A stretch of DNA of 64,000 bases, taken from contig JAZLGC010000092.1 of assembly GCA_045616125.1 (NCBI GenBank), forward strand, positions 1-64,000. Reading direction: 5' to 3'. Below, piece after piece: positions 42,935 through 51,488 of this stretch; the stretch's first letter is position 1; every line of letters starts with the position of its first letter. Position numbers and translations under genes: made by a program. The notes beneath the pieces are model-generated. The model worked only from the letters and a program-made list of their open reading frames with translations, was not told the DNA's origin and did not search any database. This stretch comes from Treponema_I sp045616125 (GTDB lineage: Bacteria; Spirochaetota; Spirochaetia; Treponematales; Treponemataceae).

Positions 42935-43621
42935 TTACAGAATAACCGGCACCGGTTCAGACAGTTCCAGAGAATCAGGGGTTACATGGCAGCCATAGCA
43001 GAGCACTTGAACTCCGGCTGCAGCTGCCCTACGAAGAGCGGAACCAAAGGCTGGGTCAGTGTCGTCATTGGGGGCAAAGTCGGTCATGCCGGCCATCTGC
43101 ACCAGAACCAGCACCCCGGCCCAGTACCCGGCAATCTTGGCTGCAATCAGTTCTTCCAGATGCTTTACCCCACGCTCTGTGGGAGCATCCGGAAAGCGGC
43201 AGTGGCCATCGGACTCAAGCGTGCAGCCCTTTACTTCCAGAAAGCCGGGTTTGCCATCTTTTTCAAAATAAAAGTCAAAACGGGATTTGCCAAACGTAAC
43301 TTCCGGCCGGAAACTCACCCCACTCCGCTCAAAGCATTCCTTGATAACCGCGTTGGGCGCCTGGCTGTCCATGTTTATCAAAAGGGCCTTATGCACGTCC
43401 ACAACTTTTTCCACCGCAATCAGTGAATACCGCAGTTTCCGGCTTCCCATGCGGCCCGCAAAGTCTTCAAGCCAGACAGTGGCACCTGAAACCAGCAGTT
43501 CCTTACAGCGCCCCGTATTCTTTACATGTACCGTTTCTATCGTACCGGCAATATATACCTTGGCGATAAACCGGTTGGGACGCTCGATAAATGTGCCGGA
43601 AACAACGTGCTGGTACTGCAT
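42935..43621 (-). CDS. sfsA: SfsA family protein (DNA/RNA nuclease-like)
   Basis: 228 aa, the usual SfsA length. Typical segments are FIAKVYIAGTIETVHVKNTG (OB-like N-terminal domain), and FDFYFEKDGKPGFLEVKGCT followed by FPDAPTERGVKHLEEL, which form the PD-(D/E)XK-like catalytic region with Asp, Glu and Lys in place. E. coli SfsA was first described as affecting sugar fermentation genes and binds DNA. The start codon overlaps the stop of the sdpI-like gene (TGATG), making it the last gene of the YhfC-SdpR-SdpI-SfsA operon. No functional link among these is known to me. Confidence 0.92.
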   Translation of the reverse strand: MQYQHVVSGTFIERPNRFIAKVYIAGTIETVHVKNTGRCKELLVSGATVWLEDFAGRMGSRKLRYSLIAVEKVVDVHKALLINMDSQAPNAVIKECFERSGVSFRPEVTFGKSRFDFYFEKDGKPGFLEVKGCTLESDGHCRFPDAPTERGVKHLEELIAAKIAGYWAGVLVLVQMAGMTDFAPNDDTDPAFGSALRRAAAAGVQVLCYGCHVTPDSLELSEPVPVIL

Positions 43622-44292
43622 CAGTCTTCGGATTTAGCGTCTTGATTAACAGCTGCTGCCGGATGACGGGCGGCGTACACAAATGAGTAGGTCATGGGAA
43701 CAATGACTGCAAGTGCAGTTGCGGTGATATAGATGCCCCAGCTCTGCAGAAATGAAGTTGCAACCAGAACAAGCCCCGCAATAACCATGGTCCAGCCAAA
43801 TACCCGGTGGGTGTGGAACCAATTCTGCTCATCGTTCAGAGTGGTTGGAAGACGGAGCCCGACAGTAAAGCTGTACCGGGCCTTCCCCATGACATTACCT
43901 AAAATGATGAAAAGAACACCGCTGAAGATAAATACGATGGTCACCACCGGAACATTGATTCCCATGGCACTGGCATAGGAGATGGATTCCATCAGAATTG
44001 AGGTAACAGGAATAATCCAGAATACCAGACGGGCTACCTTGTCTGACATCTTTTTATTGCTGTTGTCAAATACAATGCAGAGAATGACAAACAACTGGGT
44101 TCCCAGAAGAATGGCAGGGAATAAGAAAATAAACTGTGCCTTCTGCATCCAGCCGTCAGTTTCTCCCTGGGCATTAAAGTGGCTGGGCACCAGGTCTGGC
44201 AGCTGATTCCACAGTGCCAGACCCACAAACAGTGGCAGCAGCGTCACGATAACGCTGGCAACAATCGTTTTCCAATACTTTTTAATCATCAT
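43621..44292 (-). CDS. sdpI: SdpI family membrane protein
   Basis: 223 aa with six predicted membrane helices. The N-terminal DUF1648 signature reads LPDLVPSHFNAQGETDGWMQ, and the SdpI signature GLRLPTTLNDEQNWFHTHRV lies near residues 147-166. In Bacillus SdpI gives immunity to the SdpC toxin and also acts as a receptor that sequesters SdpR. AAGGAGAC precedes the ATG, which overlaps the ArsR-type gene by 11 bp, the same sdpR-sdpI gene order. No SdpC-like toxin gene is visible in the window, so it may respond to a foreign toxin or serve another role. Confidence 0.88.
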   Translation of the reverse strand: MMIKKYWKTIVASVIVTLLPLFVGLALWNQLPDLVPSHFNAQGETDGWMQKAQFIFLFPAILLGTQLFVILCIVFDNSNKKMSDKVARLVFWIIPVTSILMESISYASAMGINVPVVTIVFIFSGVLFIILGNVMGKARYSFTVGLRLPTTLNDEQNWFHTHRVFGWTMVIAGLVLVATSFLQSWGIYITATALAVIVPMTYSFVYAARHPAAAVNQDAKSED

Positions 44293-44575
44293 TGTCTCCT
44301 TCAGAACCAGTTCCGGTTCCCGTCAAGGTATTCACAAAAATCAATATTTCTTCCAGAACCGATGCATTCAGTTCATACCAGATGAACTTTCCTTCCCGTT
44401 CATCCCGGATTAAGTCTGCCGCCTTCAAAACAGAAAGGTGCCGCGATATGGCAGCACCACTGATATCGAACTTTTCGCTGATTTCACCGGCAGTCATGCG
44501 GCCGGCTTTCAGCATATTCAGTATCTTTCGTCTTGTAGGATCAGCAAGAGCCTGTAAGGTATCCTGTAATCCCAT
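44282..44575 (-). CDS. sdpR: ArsR family repressor, SdpR-like
   Basis: 97 aa. The winged helix is complete: LADPTRRKILNMLKAGRMTA, then GEISEKFDISGAAISRHLSV as the recognition helix, followed by LKAADLIRDEREGKFIWYEL. It has no CxC metal-binding motif, as expected for SdpR-like members, which are released from DNA by their SdpI partner. A 13-bp-arm palindrome at 45412-45448 overlaps the operon promoter and is the likely autoregulatory site. It starts 9 bp after the YhfC stop and overlaps sdpI. Confidence 0.9.
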   Translation of the reverse strand: MGLQDTLQALADPTRRKILNMLKAGRMTAGEISEKFDISGAAISRHLSVLKAADLIRDEREGKFIWYELNASVLEEILIFVNTLTGTGTGSEGDNDD

Positions 44576-44584
44576 AAGTTCAGT

Positions 44585-45358
44585 TTACTTCTTCCGGATA
44601 GTTTTTGCCACCAGAATCATGCCCACTGCAATGAAAGCAATGACGATTTCTGTTCCGATGGCCCCGATGAATGAGGATGCGATGACTGAAGCAAAATCCA
44701 GGATGAAATGGAAGGCACAGGCAAGGGCAATGTATCCGCCGTTCTTTTTTACTACCCCACGCCACATAATCATGGACATGGCAATTTGAGCTGTAATGGC
44801 AAACAGGCGTTCCACAATGCCAAGACCATACATCCAGGCAGGTGTGGTACAAAGCTGCATCACCTGGTTCTGAACAGCGGCAAGAGATGCTGCATCAAGG
44901 CCGGCAGTCTGGGTAGCAAGGGCACCGGAGTTGAATGACAGAGAAACGGCGATGTTTGAAATCATGGTAACACCCAACAGCATGAAGGCTTCAAAGCCAC
45001 CGTGTCCGGCTCCGTACATGATGCCGGCATCATCCTGGGTGTGGTATTTTTTGAGAAAGAACTTCATGGTAAGAAATCGGCCTGTTTCTTCAAACAAGGT
45101 TGCAGCAAAGGCCCCGTACAGGCCATAAAGCCAGATATTTGACTGAATGGCAGCGCCGGCTGCAGATGACAGCACCAGCTGATGAAGGATTGGTTCCAGA
45201 ATGATGGCAGTTACCAGAAAGGTAAGACAGCCGAAAAGGAACGGCTGCCAGGGCTGTTTGAAACGGATTTTCAAGACAAAGAACAGGGACAGGAAAACAG
45301 CGGTGGTAACCAGAGCTGAAATTGCCATACAAACGATACTGAGAGTGCTTACGGTCAT
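44585..45358 (-). CDS. YhfC family glutamic-type intramembrane protease
   Basis: 257 aa from the ATG at 45358, chosen for AGGAGGT upstream. Seven or so membrane helices are visible. The motif AATLFEETGRFLTMKFFLKK carries the EExxR signature, and AGHGGFEAFMLLGV and ACAFHFILDF the two later active-site segments, as in CPBP-like membrane metalloproteases reclassified as glutamic proteases. It is the first gene of the operon with SdpR, SdpI and SfsA. CPBP-type proteases often accompany peptide bacteriocin production or immunity, which fits SdpI next door; the substrate is unknown. Confidence 0.85.
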   Translation of the reverse strand: MTVSTLSIVCMAISALVTTAVFLSLFFVLKIRFKQPWQPFLFGCLTFLVTAIILEPILHQLVLSSAAGAAIQSNIWLYGLYGAFAATLFEETGRFLTMKFFLKKYHTQDDAGIMYGAGHGGFEAFMLLGVTMISNIAVSLSFNSGALATQTAGLDAASLAAVQNQVMQLCTTPAWMYGLGIVERLFAITAQIAMSMIMWRGVVKKNGGYIALACAFHFILDFASVIASSFIGAIGTEIVIAFIAVGMILVAKTIRKK

Positions 45359-45411
45359 TGTGTACCTCCTGTCAAACGAACCGGCATACTGCGCTGATGC
45401 CATTGCCTCAA

Positions 45412-45474
45412 GATTCATTTAACATTTAACTTAATTGTTAAATGAATCATAGCGCCATCTTTTCCACTTGTCAA
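45412..45474 (-). promoter_or_regulatory. promoter and operator of the YhfC-SdpR-SdpI operon
   Basis: On the minus strand TTGACA (45474-45469), 17 bp, TATGAT (45451-45446) is a near-consensus promoter. A palindrome with perfect 13-bp arms (GATTCATTTAACA at 45412-45424 and its complement at 45436-45448, 11-bp centre) overlaps the -10 and start point. Confidence 0.82.
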
Positions 45475-45611
45475 TCCTGATGAACCGGAATGCCTGCTGG
45501 TAGTTGACTACATTGTCAGGATGCATTTGCTGCGCTACACTATTTTCATACTATTTTATGATTCTTACTGAACTGATTGTTCTGGTAAGAGGTGCTTCTA
45601 GAGGAGTTTAT

Positions 45612-46196
45612 ATGAAAAACACAAAAATTATGGGAACTGTACTTGCAGTTCTGATGCTGGTTGCAATGACCGGTTGTACTTTCCTAGCCGATGACAACTT
45701 TACTCCGGTAACAAAGATTTCTGAACTTGCAGGTACTTGGGAATATTCTCAGACCGCAAAACAGTTGGGACTGGATGTATCACTTGCAGGATACAAAGTT
45801 GACGGAAAGGCTGACAGTCGTATGAATATTTCAAAAGTAAATAATGACTGGGTAATGAAGAGTTCATACACTGCAAAATGGTATCTGACTACCGAAAATG
45901 GTACGTTTAGCGATTCAACTGTAAAAACTTTGGAAAACTTAGTCTTTAAAACACAGGCAAAAGATGACAATACCGGTGCCAGTGCAGAATACTCACTTAC
46001 CCTTTCAAGCGATAAGAAAACCATTACCGTAAAGGCATCTGTAGAATCGCCTAAAGTAGCAGTACATGCTGACTACGACGCCGACATTTCAGTACTGAAC
46101 CTTGGTGGCACCGTACAGATCAACAGTATGGGCAACAGACTCAAGATCGGCGAAGGCGATGATGCCCTCACTCTGAAAAAGAAAGGCCTGTTCTAA
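45612..46196 (+). CDS. lipoprotein of unknown function
   Basis: 194 aa from the ATG at 45612 (GAGGAG upstream). MGTVLAVLMLVAMTGCTFLA holds a lipobox (VAMTGC) with the acylated cysteine near residue 22. The mature part looks like a beta barrel of lipocalin-like size: LAGTWEYSQTAKQLG near its start, then repeated strands (DWVMKSSYTAKWYLTTENG, YSLTLSSDKKTITVKASVE). The LAGTW-type opening is common in lipocalin-like secreted proteins, but I would not assign the family. It is monocistronic, ending at the repeats and the convergent terminator. Confidence 0.75.
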   Translation: MKNTKIMGTVLAVLMLVAMTGCTFLADDNFTPVTKISELAGTWEYSQTAKQLGLDVSLAGYKVDGKADSRMNISKVNNDWVMKSSYTAKWYLTTENGTFSDSTVKTLENLVFKTQAKDDNTGASAEYSLTLSSDKKTITVKASVESPKVAVHADYDADISVLNLGGTVQINSMGNRLKIGEGDDALTLKKKGLF

Positions 46197-46223
46197 TACC
46201 CCATTTTAAGATGCTGAATCAAA

Positions 46224-46311
46224 TTCAGCATGACAGTTCTGTTTATTCAGCATGATAGTTCTGTTTATTCAGCATGACAGTTCTGTTTATTCAGCATGGC
46301 AGTTCTGTTCA
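46224..46311. repeat. 22-bp tandem repeat, four copies
   Basis: The unit TTCAGCATGACAGTTCTGTT followed by TA occurs four times (46224, 46246, 46268, 46290) with one or two changes per copy. The first copy is the right arm of a palindrome GATGCTGAA...TTCAGCATGAC, as in the 34213 array. Confidence 0.85.
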
Positions 46312-46319
46312 ATAAAAAA

Positions 46320-46384
46320 TGCTATGTCCGTAAAAAAAACTGCTCAGCATGACACACTTCACAGTCATACTGAGCAGTTTTTTA
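46320..46384. terminator. convergent bidirectional terminator containing a MITE-like end
   Basis: AACTGCTCAG (46329-46338 region) and CTGAGCAGTT (46370-46379 region) form the outer stem, with ATGAC/GTCAT pairing inside; A-runs and T-runs flank it. The left flank is GCTATGTCCGTAAAA, the MITE terminal sequence. It serves the lipoprotein gene and the DUF4954 gene. Confidence 0.75.
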
Positions 46385-46411
46385 TCATTATCCTGCCGTA
46401 CTATCGCAAGA

Positions 46412-48601
46412 TTAATCAAGAACGTGTGAGAAAAGAGTCTCCAGTTCCATATTGAACGTTTCTGTATCTCGTTTCAGCTCTTTCAGGAAGCTGTTATCTT
46501 CCAGCCGGCCAACTACAGCCAGCATTTCTTCTTCATTTTCGTAGGTAATGGTCCTGAAATAATCCGTGTAGTCTTTCTGACGTGATGAAATACTGCTTTC
46601 ATACATATAGTTGCTTACGGCAATAACATCCTCATAAATATCCCGATAGATGTCCTGGGTAAACTCTTCCATGGATCTGCTGTACAGCTGTTCCATAACA
46701 TAAATAGCATATCGGGCTTTCCAAGCTTCATAGTTCTGCTGGCATTCATCATAGAACTGATGAATCTGATCCCAGCTGTCTACGGTACCGGATTTTATGG
46801 CATCAAAAAGACCATCGAGCTTAGCCTGAGGAATGACCTGTCCGCCAACGTTGGTCCACTGGGTATACAGCGGAATCATGTCAATTTCGGACAATGTCAG
46901 GGTTAATTCAGAAAGTTCCTGTCCACCGTGAGTAGAACACCAGGCTGCAAGAGTTTTACAGGCAAAATACTTTGCCACTTTGCGGTATTCCTTGTATCCC
47001 TGCGCAGCATTGATGATTCGTGCTCCATAGCGCTTCATACACTGATTGTCTTCAAGAATGATATCGCTGTTTACATTATGGTGCAGATAATCTTTTGCCA
47101 GCTGATACAGGTTATCAGTATCATCAGTCTTGTTGGCAAACCAGGCATCATTTTCTTTCAGCCAGTGTTTTGTCAGAACGATGATGCGGTCAAGGCTTGC
47201 CATGATTTCCTGTACGGTGTCAGGAGCCAGCGGATCAGTTTCAATGTTCTGTACCTTAATCTTGCGTTTGTCGCGTTTCAGGAACTTGCTGTTGTTGCGT
47301 GCCATGGCAAACATGTTATGGCGGAACCAGTAGGCCGGCATAATGGTAATAGGTTCATCAGGACCGTTACTGGCCACAAGACTGAACGGATAGGTAATGT
47401 TCAACTCAGCCTGGTAACTTCCTTTAGAGATAAGACTGAATGCGGCAAACCGGCTGTTGTGCTTGAAGTCTGAACAGAGTCCCGGCCAGAAACCGCGTTC
47501 TGCATAAATTTCGCCATCCGGACTGCGGCTGTTGTGGTTGGACCCGATAGTTGCACCTGACGCAATATTGCTCTGTCCCATAACGGTAGCCGCAATAAGG
47601 AATGATGAGTTGTGGTGCTGTTCATGGAACGGGAAAATCAGGTTATTCAGGAGTTCGCAACAGGAGACGGTACTGTTATCGCCAAGAACCGTGTTCAAAA
47701 GACGTGCCCCGTACTTTAACTGACAGTTGCGGCCAATAATGAAGCGGACTGCCACAGCCTGGTAAAATACCTTACTGCCATATCCCATTATACCGTTTAC
47801 CATTTCAACGCCTTCACCAATCTGACTTGGTTCAGCCTCACTTGAAAGCACGGTAATATTCTTTAATTTGAAGGCGCCTTTGATATATGCAGCACTGCAG
47901 ATTTTGGCATCCTTGATAAGGGTAGTATTTTTAATAATGACATCGTCTTCAACGATACCATAAGTATCACGCTTTTTGCTGAAGGGTTTTTCGGTAATTT
48001 CCTTAAATCGGTTCATCAGCTCTGTATCGCCGCGGTTCCGGCTCCAGATAAAGGCATCAGCTGGAATCATGCTTTCAAAGGGCAGAATGGCGCGGCCATC
48101 GTTTTCGTTGGCAACCCCTATCCAGATGCGGTCATCTTCGGATTCACCTTCTTTCAGGACACCATTTCCGAACTTACAGTGATTGGTACAGCTCATTTCC
48201 TGAATATTGAACAGAATGACACGGTTACCTATTTTGTAGTTTTTCAGATAGCGCACATTGCGGATTGCAACATCATCCCCCAGCACTACGTTACGCAACA
48301 GACTGTTATATACGCCGGTGCGGAGAATAAGATCGTGGTATTTCAGGGTTGAAGCAGTAAGACGGCCGATAACGACCTGTCCCTGAAATTCACTGTTGCA
48401 TAAAAGGGCCGGATCAAAATCGGCACTAACATAAATATTGTTCCATTCCGGGTCAGAAGAACGGTTTCTGTTTTTTATCAGAATTTCTTTTTCAGCGGCC
48501 GTAAGCTGCCGCTTGCCGGCAAGATGTTCAGCAGACGGAAAGTAGCGTGACGCCTCACTGGCAGCCACAGACTCCGGTGTGATAGTTTCTACGGTTATCA
48601 T
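46412..48601 (-). CDS. DUF4954 family protein with left-handed beta-helix repeats
   Basis: 729 aa from the ATG at 48601 (AGGAG upstream). Residues about 45-330 contain hexapeptide-type repeats, seen as runs such as LLRNVVLGDDVAIRNVRYLK and VIIKNTTLIKDAKICSAAYI, which fold as a left-handed beta helix. A segment with FHEQHHNSSFLIAATVMGQS and IGSNHNSRSPDGEI resembles the active-site region of acyl- or nucleotidyltransferase-type LbH proteins. The last 250 residues are helical. The layout agrees with DUF4954, found in Bacteroidetes and spirochaetes and of unknown function; a sugar-nucleotide role is often assumed. It is convergent with the lipoprotein gene and divergent from the M16-like gene. 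Confidence 0.85.
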   Translation of the reverse strand: MITVETITPESVAASEASRYFPSAEHLAGKRQLTAAEKEILIKNRNRSSDPEWNNIYVSADFDPALLCNSEFQGQVVIGRLTASTLKYHDLILRTGVYNSLLRNVVLGDDVAIRNVRYLKNYKIGNRVILFNIQEMSCTNHCKFGNGVLKEGESEDDRIWIGVANENDGRAILPFESMIPADAFIWSRNRGDTELMNRFKEITEKPFSKKRDTYGIVEDDVIIKNTTLIKDAKICSAAYIKGAFKLKNITVLSSEAEPSQIGEGVEMVNGIMGYGSKVFYQAVAVRFIIGRNCQLKYGARLLNTVLGDNSTVSCCELLNNLIFPFHEQHHNSSFLIAATVMGQSNIASGATIGSNHNSRSPDGEIYAERGFWPGLCSDFKHNSRFAAFSLISKGSYQAELNITYPFSLVASNGPDEPITIMPAYWFRHNMFAMARNNSKFLKRDKRKIKVQNIETDPLAPDTVQEIMASLDRIIVLTKHWLKENDAWFANKTDDTDNLYQLAKDYLHHNVNSDIILEDNQCMKRYGARIINAAQGYKEYRKVAKYFACKTLAAWCSTHGGQELSELTLTLSEIDMIPLYTQWTNVGGQVIPQAKLDGLFDAIKSGTVDSWDQIHQFYDECQQNYEAWKARYAIYVMEQLYSRSMEEFTQDIYRDIYEDVIAVSNYMYESSISSRQKDYTDYFRTITYENEEEMLAVVGRLEDNSFLKELKRDTETFNMELETLFSHVLD

Positions 48602-48645
48602 TTTTTCTCCTATGGTAGAGTTTACAACCATGGCTGTCTTTGCGC

Positions 48646-48651
48646 TATACT
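48646..48651 (+). promoter_or_regulatory. -10 box of the M16-like gene, leaderless arrangement
   Basis: TATACT, six bases (GAACAC), ATG at 48658. TTTACA lies 19 bp upstream. Confidence 0.5.
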
Positions 48652-48657
48652 GAACAC

Positions 48658-51480
48658 ATGAAAAAACGCGCTGCTATCGTCCTTTTCCTGTGTATCCTGT
48701 TGATTTCCGTGTCTTTGCATGCCCAGAATGCCGCACCGCAATACACCCGTTCCGGTGACGGTCTTACCACTTTTGTTCTGGAAAACGGCATGGAAGTATA
48801 TCTGCTGCCAACAGCCGAAACTCCGGTTGCCCAGATTATTTTTGCCGTAAAAGCAGGCTACAGAAGCCAGACTCCAGAAACAACCGGAGTACCTGAATTA
48901 TACAGCCGGCTGTTTTTTGATGCTGGCGAAAAAGGTCTTGCTGCATTTACGGCTGCAGGTGCCCGGGAGCTGTATTCCAGCTGCTTCAACGATGTAGTGC
49001 ATTACAGCATGCAGTGTCCGGATATTGCACTGGAAGACGTACTCACCGCCCTATCACGGTGCGCCATTGACCCACGTCTGAGCAACGCGGAAATTGAGAA
49101 AACCCACGCCGGACTTCTTGAGGAAAAACAACAGTGGGCAGAAAGCGTTTCCGGCTATATAAACAGCGCCACAGACACGGTTATTTTCAGCAGTGCCCCC
49201 TGGCAGTTTGATACCGGCATCTTTCCTGAAAGTTTTCAGAAGAATTCCACCGAAGAATTACGGGGAATGCTGGCGTCCCATGCAGGGAAATATTATACCC
49301 CGAATAACAGTGCCATTTTTATTGCCACGTCCCGGGACAGTGGTGCAGTTCTAGCAAAAGTGAAAGAATTATTTGGAAACTGGAAACGGGGAGCGTATAC
49401 GGTTTCGGCCCCTGATGGCTTTTTCAGACCGATGACAGAAGACGAAAGTCATGGTGGAAACGCAGAAAAGTATGTTCTTGTAAGCGATGATTTTTCTACA
49501 GATTACAACCAGTTCATTATCCAGTATGTAGGAACACAGCAGACTTCTGACATGAGTTCCATTGCAGCCTGGCAGACAGCAGCACTGGTACTGCAGCAGA
49601 ACCTGGAACTTGCCACTACCCTCACTACTACCACTACCGGCATTGACGACTACAGCCTGTACAACATTGCTTTTACCCAGGCCTCATCAGTACCACGGCT
49701 GGTGTTCCAATGTCTTTCTGACAGTAAGAAGCAAAGTCCTGATGTACAGGGAAATGCCATTCTTACCGCATTGAATAACCGCAGTCTTTTCAGCGAAGCC
49801 GGTGTTGCTGCAGCCAAGGAACAGGTGGAATCCCAGGCAGTCAGCGCCCGGACCAGATCAGCTCTTTTACTGGAAGCAGTTGCCCTGAACTGGGCATACG
49901 GTGGTTCCAGTTACTTCTACGATTTTCCGCAGGTTACGGCAGAGCTTTCTGTTAAGCAGGTTGCAGCTGCCACCAGCGGTACACCGGTTCTTTTTGTACT
50001 GCTGCATACCAAGAACTGGAAGCAGTATGGTGGTCAGCTGACAAACGCTGGATATACCCTTATTACCCCGGAAGAATCAGCCTGGTATTCAAAACCGCAA
50101 TATGCCCAGCAGCGGCAGCTTGCCTTAAAAGAAGCAGCCGACAGTGCCGTAGCTGTAAGCCCTGAAGAATCTGATACCAATGCCGCAGGAGCCCCCGCTT
50201 CAATCAGTTCCTACAGCAACGTAGCAGAAACCATGTGGCAGGTTCGCCTTTCAAACGATATTCCGGTGCTTATCAGGCGTGAACCACATAGTCAGGGAGT
50301 AACACTGCGCATTACCGTTACCGGTGGAGAAACCCAGCATCCGGCCACCCAACGGGGGCTTGAAACTGCAACCATCATGGCAGCAGCAGAAAACATCCGG
50401 AAAAACATCAGTTCACGCAGTTTTGACGCCACTGTCAGCCAGGAAACAGGGCTCTGGAATTCAAGTATTACCATTACAACGGCTGCTCCCTACGCAGATG
50501 ACGCTATTTCAGCCATAGGAAAAGCCCTGTTTTACGAAACCGTTACTACCAGTCAGGCAGACGGTATTCTATACAACATGCAGTATCAGTGGCGTCTTAC
50601 GCAGGGATCCCTTGATTTCCAGATGCTGTGCGATGCCATGCAGCAGTGTTACGGCAAAAATCCAGCAGCAGCCTGGTATACCAGCACCGGAGACCTGCTA
50701 ACCGGGATTTCCATGTCTGAACTAACAAAGTCTTATGCAGAACTTCTTTCCCCAGACCGGTACACCGTAACACTTATTGCACAGAATCCAGACCTGTACC
50801 TTTCTCAGCTTGAAAAAGTATTCGGCACCATTCTGCAACCCCGATACCTTTCTTCTCAGGCAGTAACTCTGGCAGAAAACAACAGACCTGCAGTTCCCGA
50901 TAGTACCCGGTTTGTAACACTGAACCATATTTTTACCACCGACATAAAGGCGGAAGATGCAGGTCCCCGCCCCCTTCATCTTATCCCCACAACCAAATTT
51001 GATGACCCGGTACACTATTATTTTGCCGGTCCTGCCGTTACTGACGAACAGTATCCCCTGTTTATGGCACTGATGTTTGAGCTGGAAGAAAATCTGAACC
51101 GTCAGTGGGAAAACGGCGTAGAGCTGCAGGTTCTCTGCCCAGAAAACCCCATTATCCAGGTAATTTTCAAAAGTGTCCCTCAGAAAACCGACGTATTCCC
51201 CATTTTTGCAAGCGCCTTCAATTCGCTGCAGGATACCCACTCAGACGAGCAGATCCGGTTGCTGAAAACCCGTGCAATTACCCGTCTTTTTGACAACAAC
51301 GCACTACTTATGGAACAGGGCTGGCTGTACGGAAAAGATGCCACCATCTACACCAGACAGTATCAGGCACTGGAACGGGCTCAGTGGCAGGATTTCGATG
51401 CAGCCCTTGACGTACTGCGGCCAAAGTTCAACATTCTGGAACTGTTGTCTGATACCCGAAAAATCGTGCAGAAAAAGTGA
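48658..51480 (+). CDS. exported M16-like protein lacking zinc motifs
   Basis: 940 aa from the ATG at 48658. MKKRAAIVLFLCILLISVSL is a signal sequence, with cleavage likely at LHAQN. Two M16 (insulinase/pitrilysin) halves follow. The first begins LENGMEVYLLPTAETPVAQI with FAVKAGYRSQTPETTGVPEL; where active enzymes have HxxEH it reads VPELY, without either histidine. The second half starts near residue 535 (LSNDIPVLIRREPHSQGVTL) and reads RGLETATIMAAAENI at the same place, also lacking HxxEH. Thus neither half can bind zinc in the usual way, and a chaperone or regulatory role is more likely than proteolysis. It is followed at once by the folate enzyme gene. Confidence 0.85.
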   Translation: MKKRAAIVLFLCILLISVSLHAQNAAPQYTRSGDGLTTFVLENGMEVYLLPTAETPVAQIIFAVKAGYRSQTPETTGVPELYSRLFFDAGEKGLAAFTAAGARELYSSCFNDVVHYSMQCPDIALEDVLTALSRCAIDPRLSNAEIEKTHAGLLEEKQQWAESVSGYINSATDTVIFSSAPWQFDTGIFPESFQKNSTEELRGMLASHAGKYYTPNNSAIFIATSRDSGAVLAKVKELFGNWKRGAYTVSAPDGFFRPMTEDESHGGNAEKYVLVSDDFSTDYNQFIIQYVGTQQTSDMSSIAAWQTAALVLQQNLELATTLTTTTTGIDDYSLYNIAFTQASSVPRLVFQCLSDSKKQSPDVQGNAILTALNNRSLFSEAGVAAAKEQVESQAVSARTRSALLLEAVALNWAYGGSSYFYDFPQVTAELSVKQVAAATSGTPVLFVLLHTKNWKQYGGQLTNAGYTLITPEESAWYSKPQYAQQRQLALKEAADSAVAVSPEESDTNAAGAPASISSYSNVAETMWQVRLSNDIPVLIRREPHSQGVTLRITVTGGETQHPATQRGLETATIMAAAENIRKNISSRSFDATVSQETGLWNSSITITTAAPYADDAISAIGKALFYETVTTSQADGILYNMQYQWRLTQGSLDFQMLCDAMQQCYGKNPAAAWYTSTGDLLTGISMSELTKSYAELLSPDRYTVTLIAQNPDLYLSQLEKVFGTILQPRYLSSQAVTLAENNRPAVPDSTRFVTLNHIFTTDIKAEDAGPRPLHLIPTTKFDDPVHYYFAGPAVTDEQYPLFMALMFELEENLNRQWENGVELQVLCPENPIIQVIFKSVPQKTDVFPIFASAFNSLQDTHSDEQIRLLKTRAITRLFDNNALLMEQGWLYGKDATIYTRQYQALERAQWQDFDAALDVLRPKFNILELLSDTRKIVQKK

Positions 51481-51488
51481 GTTGTACT

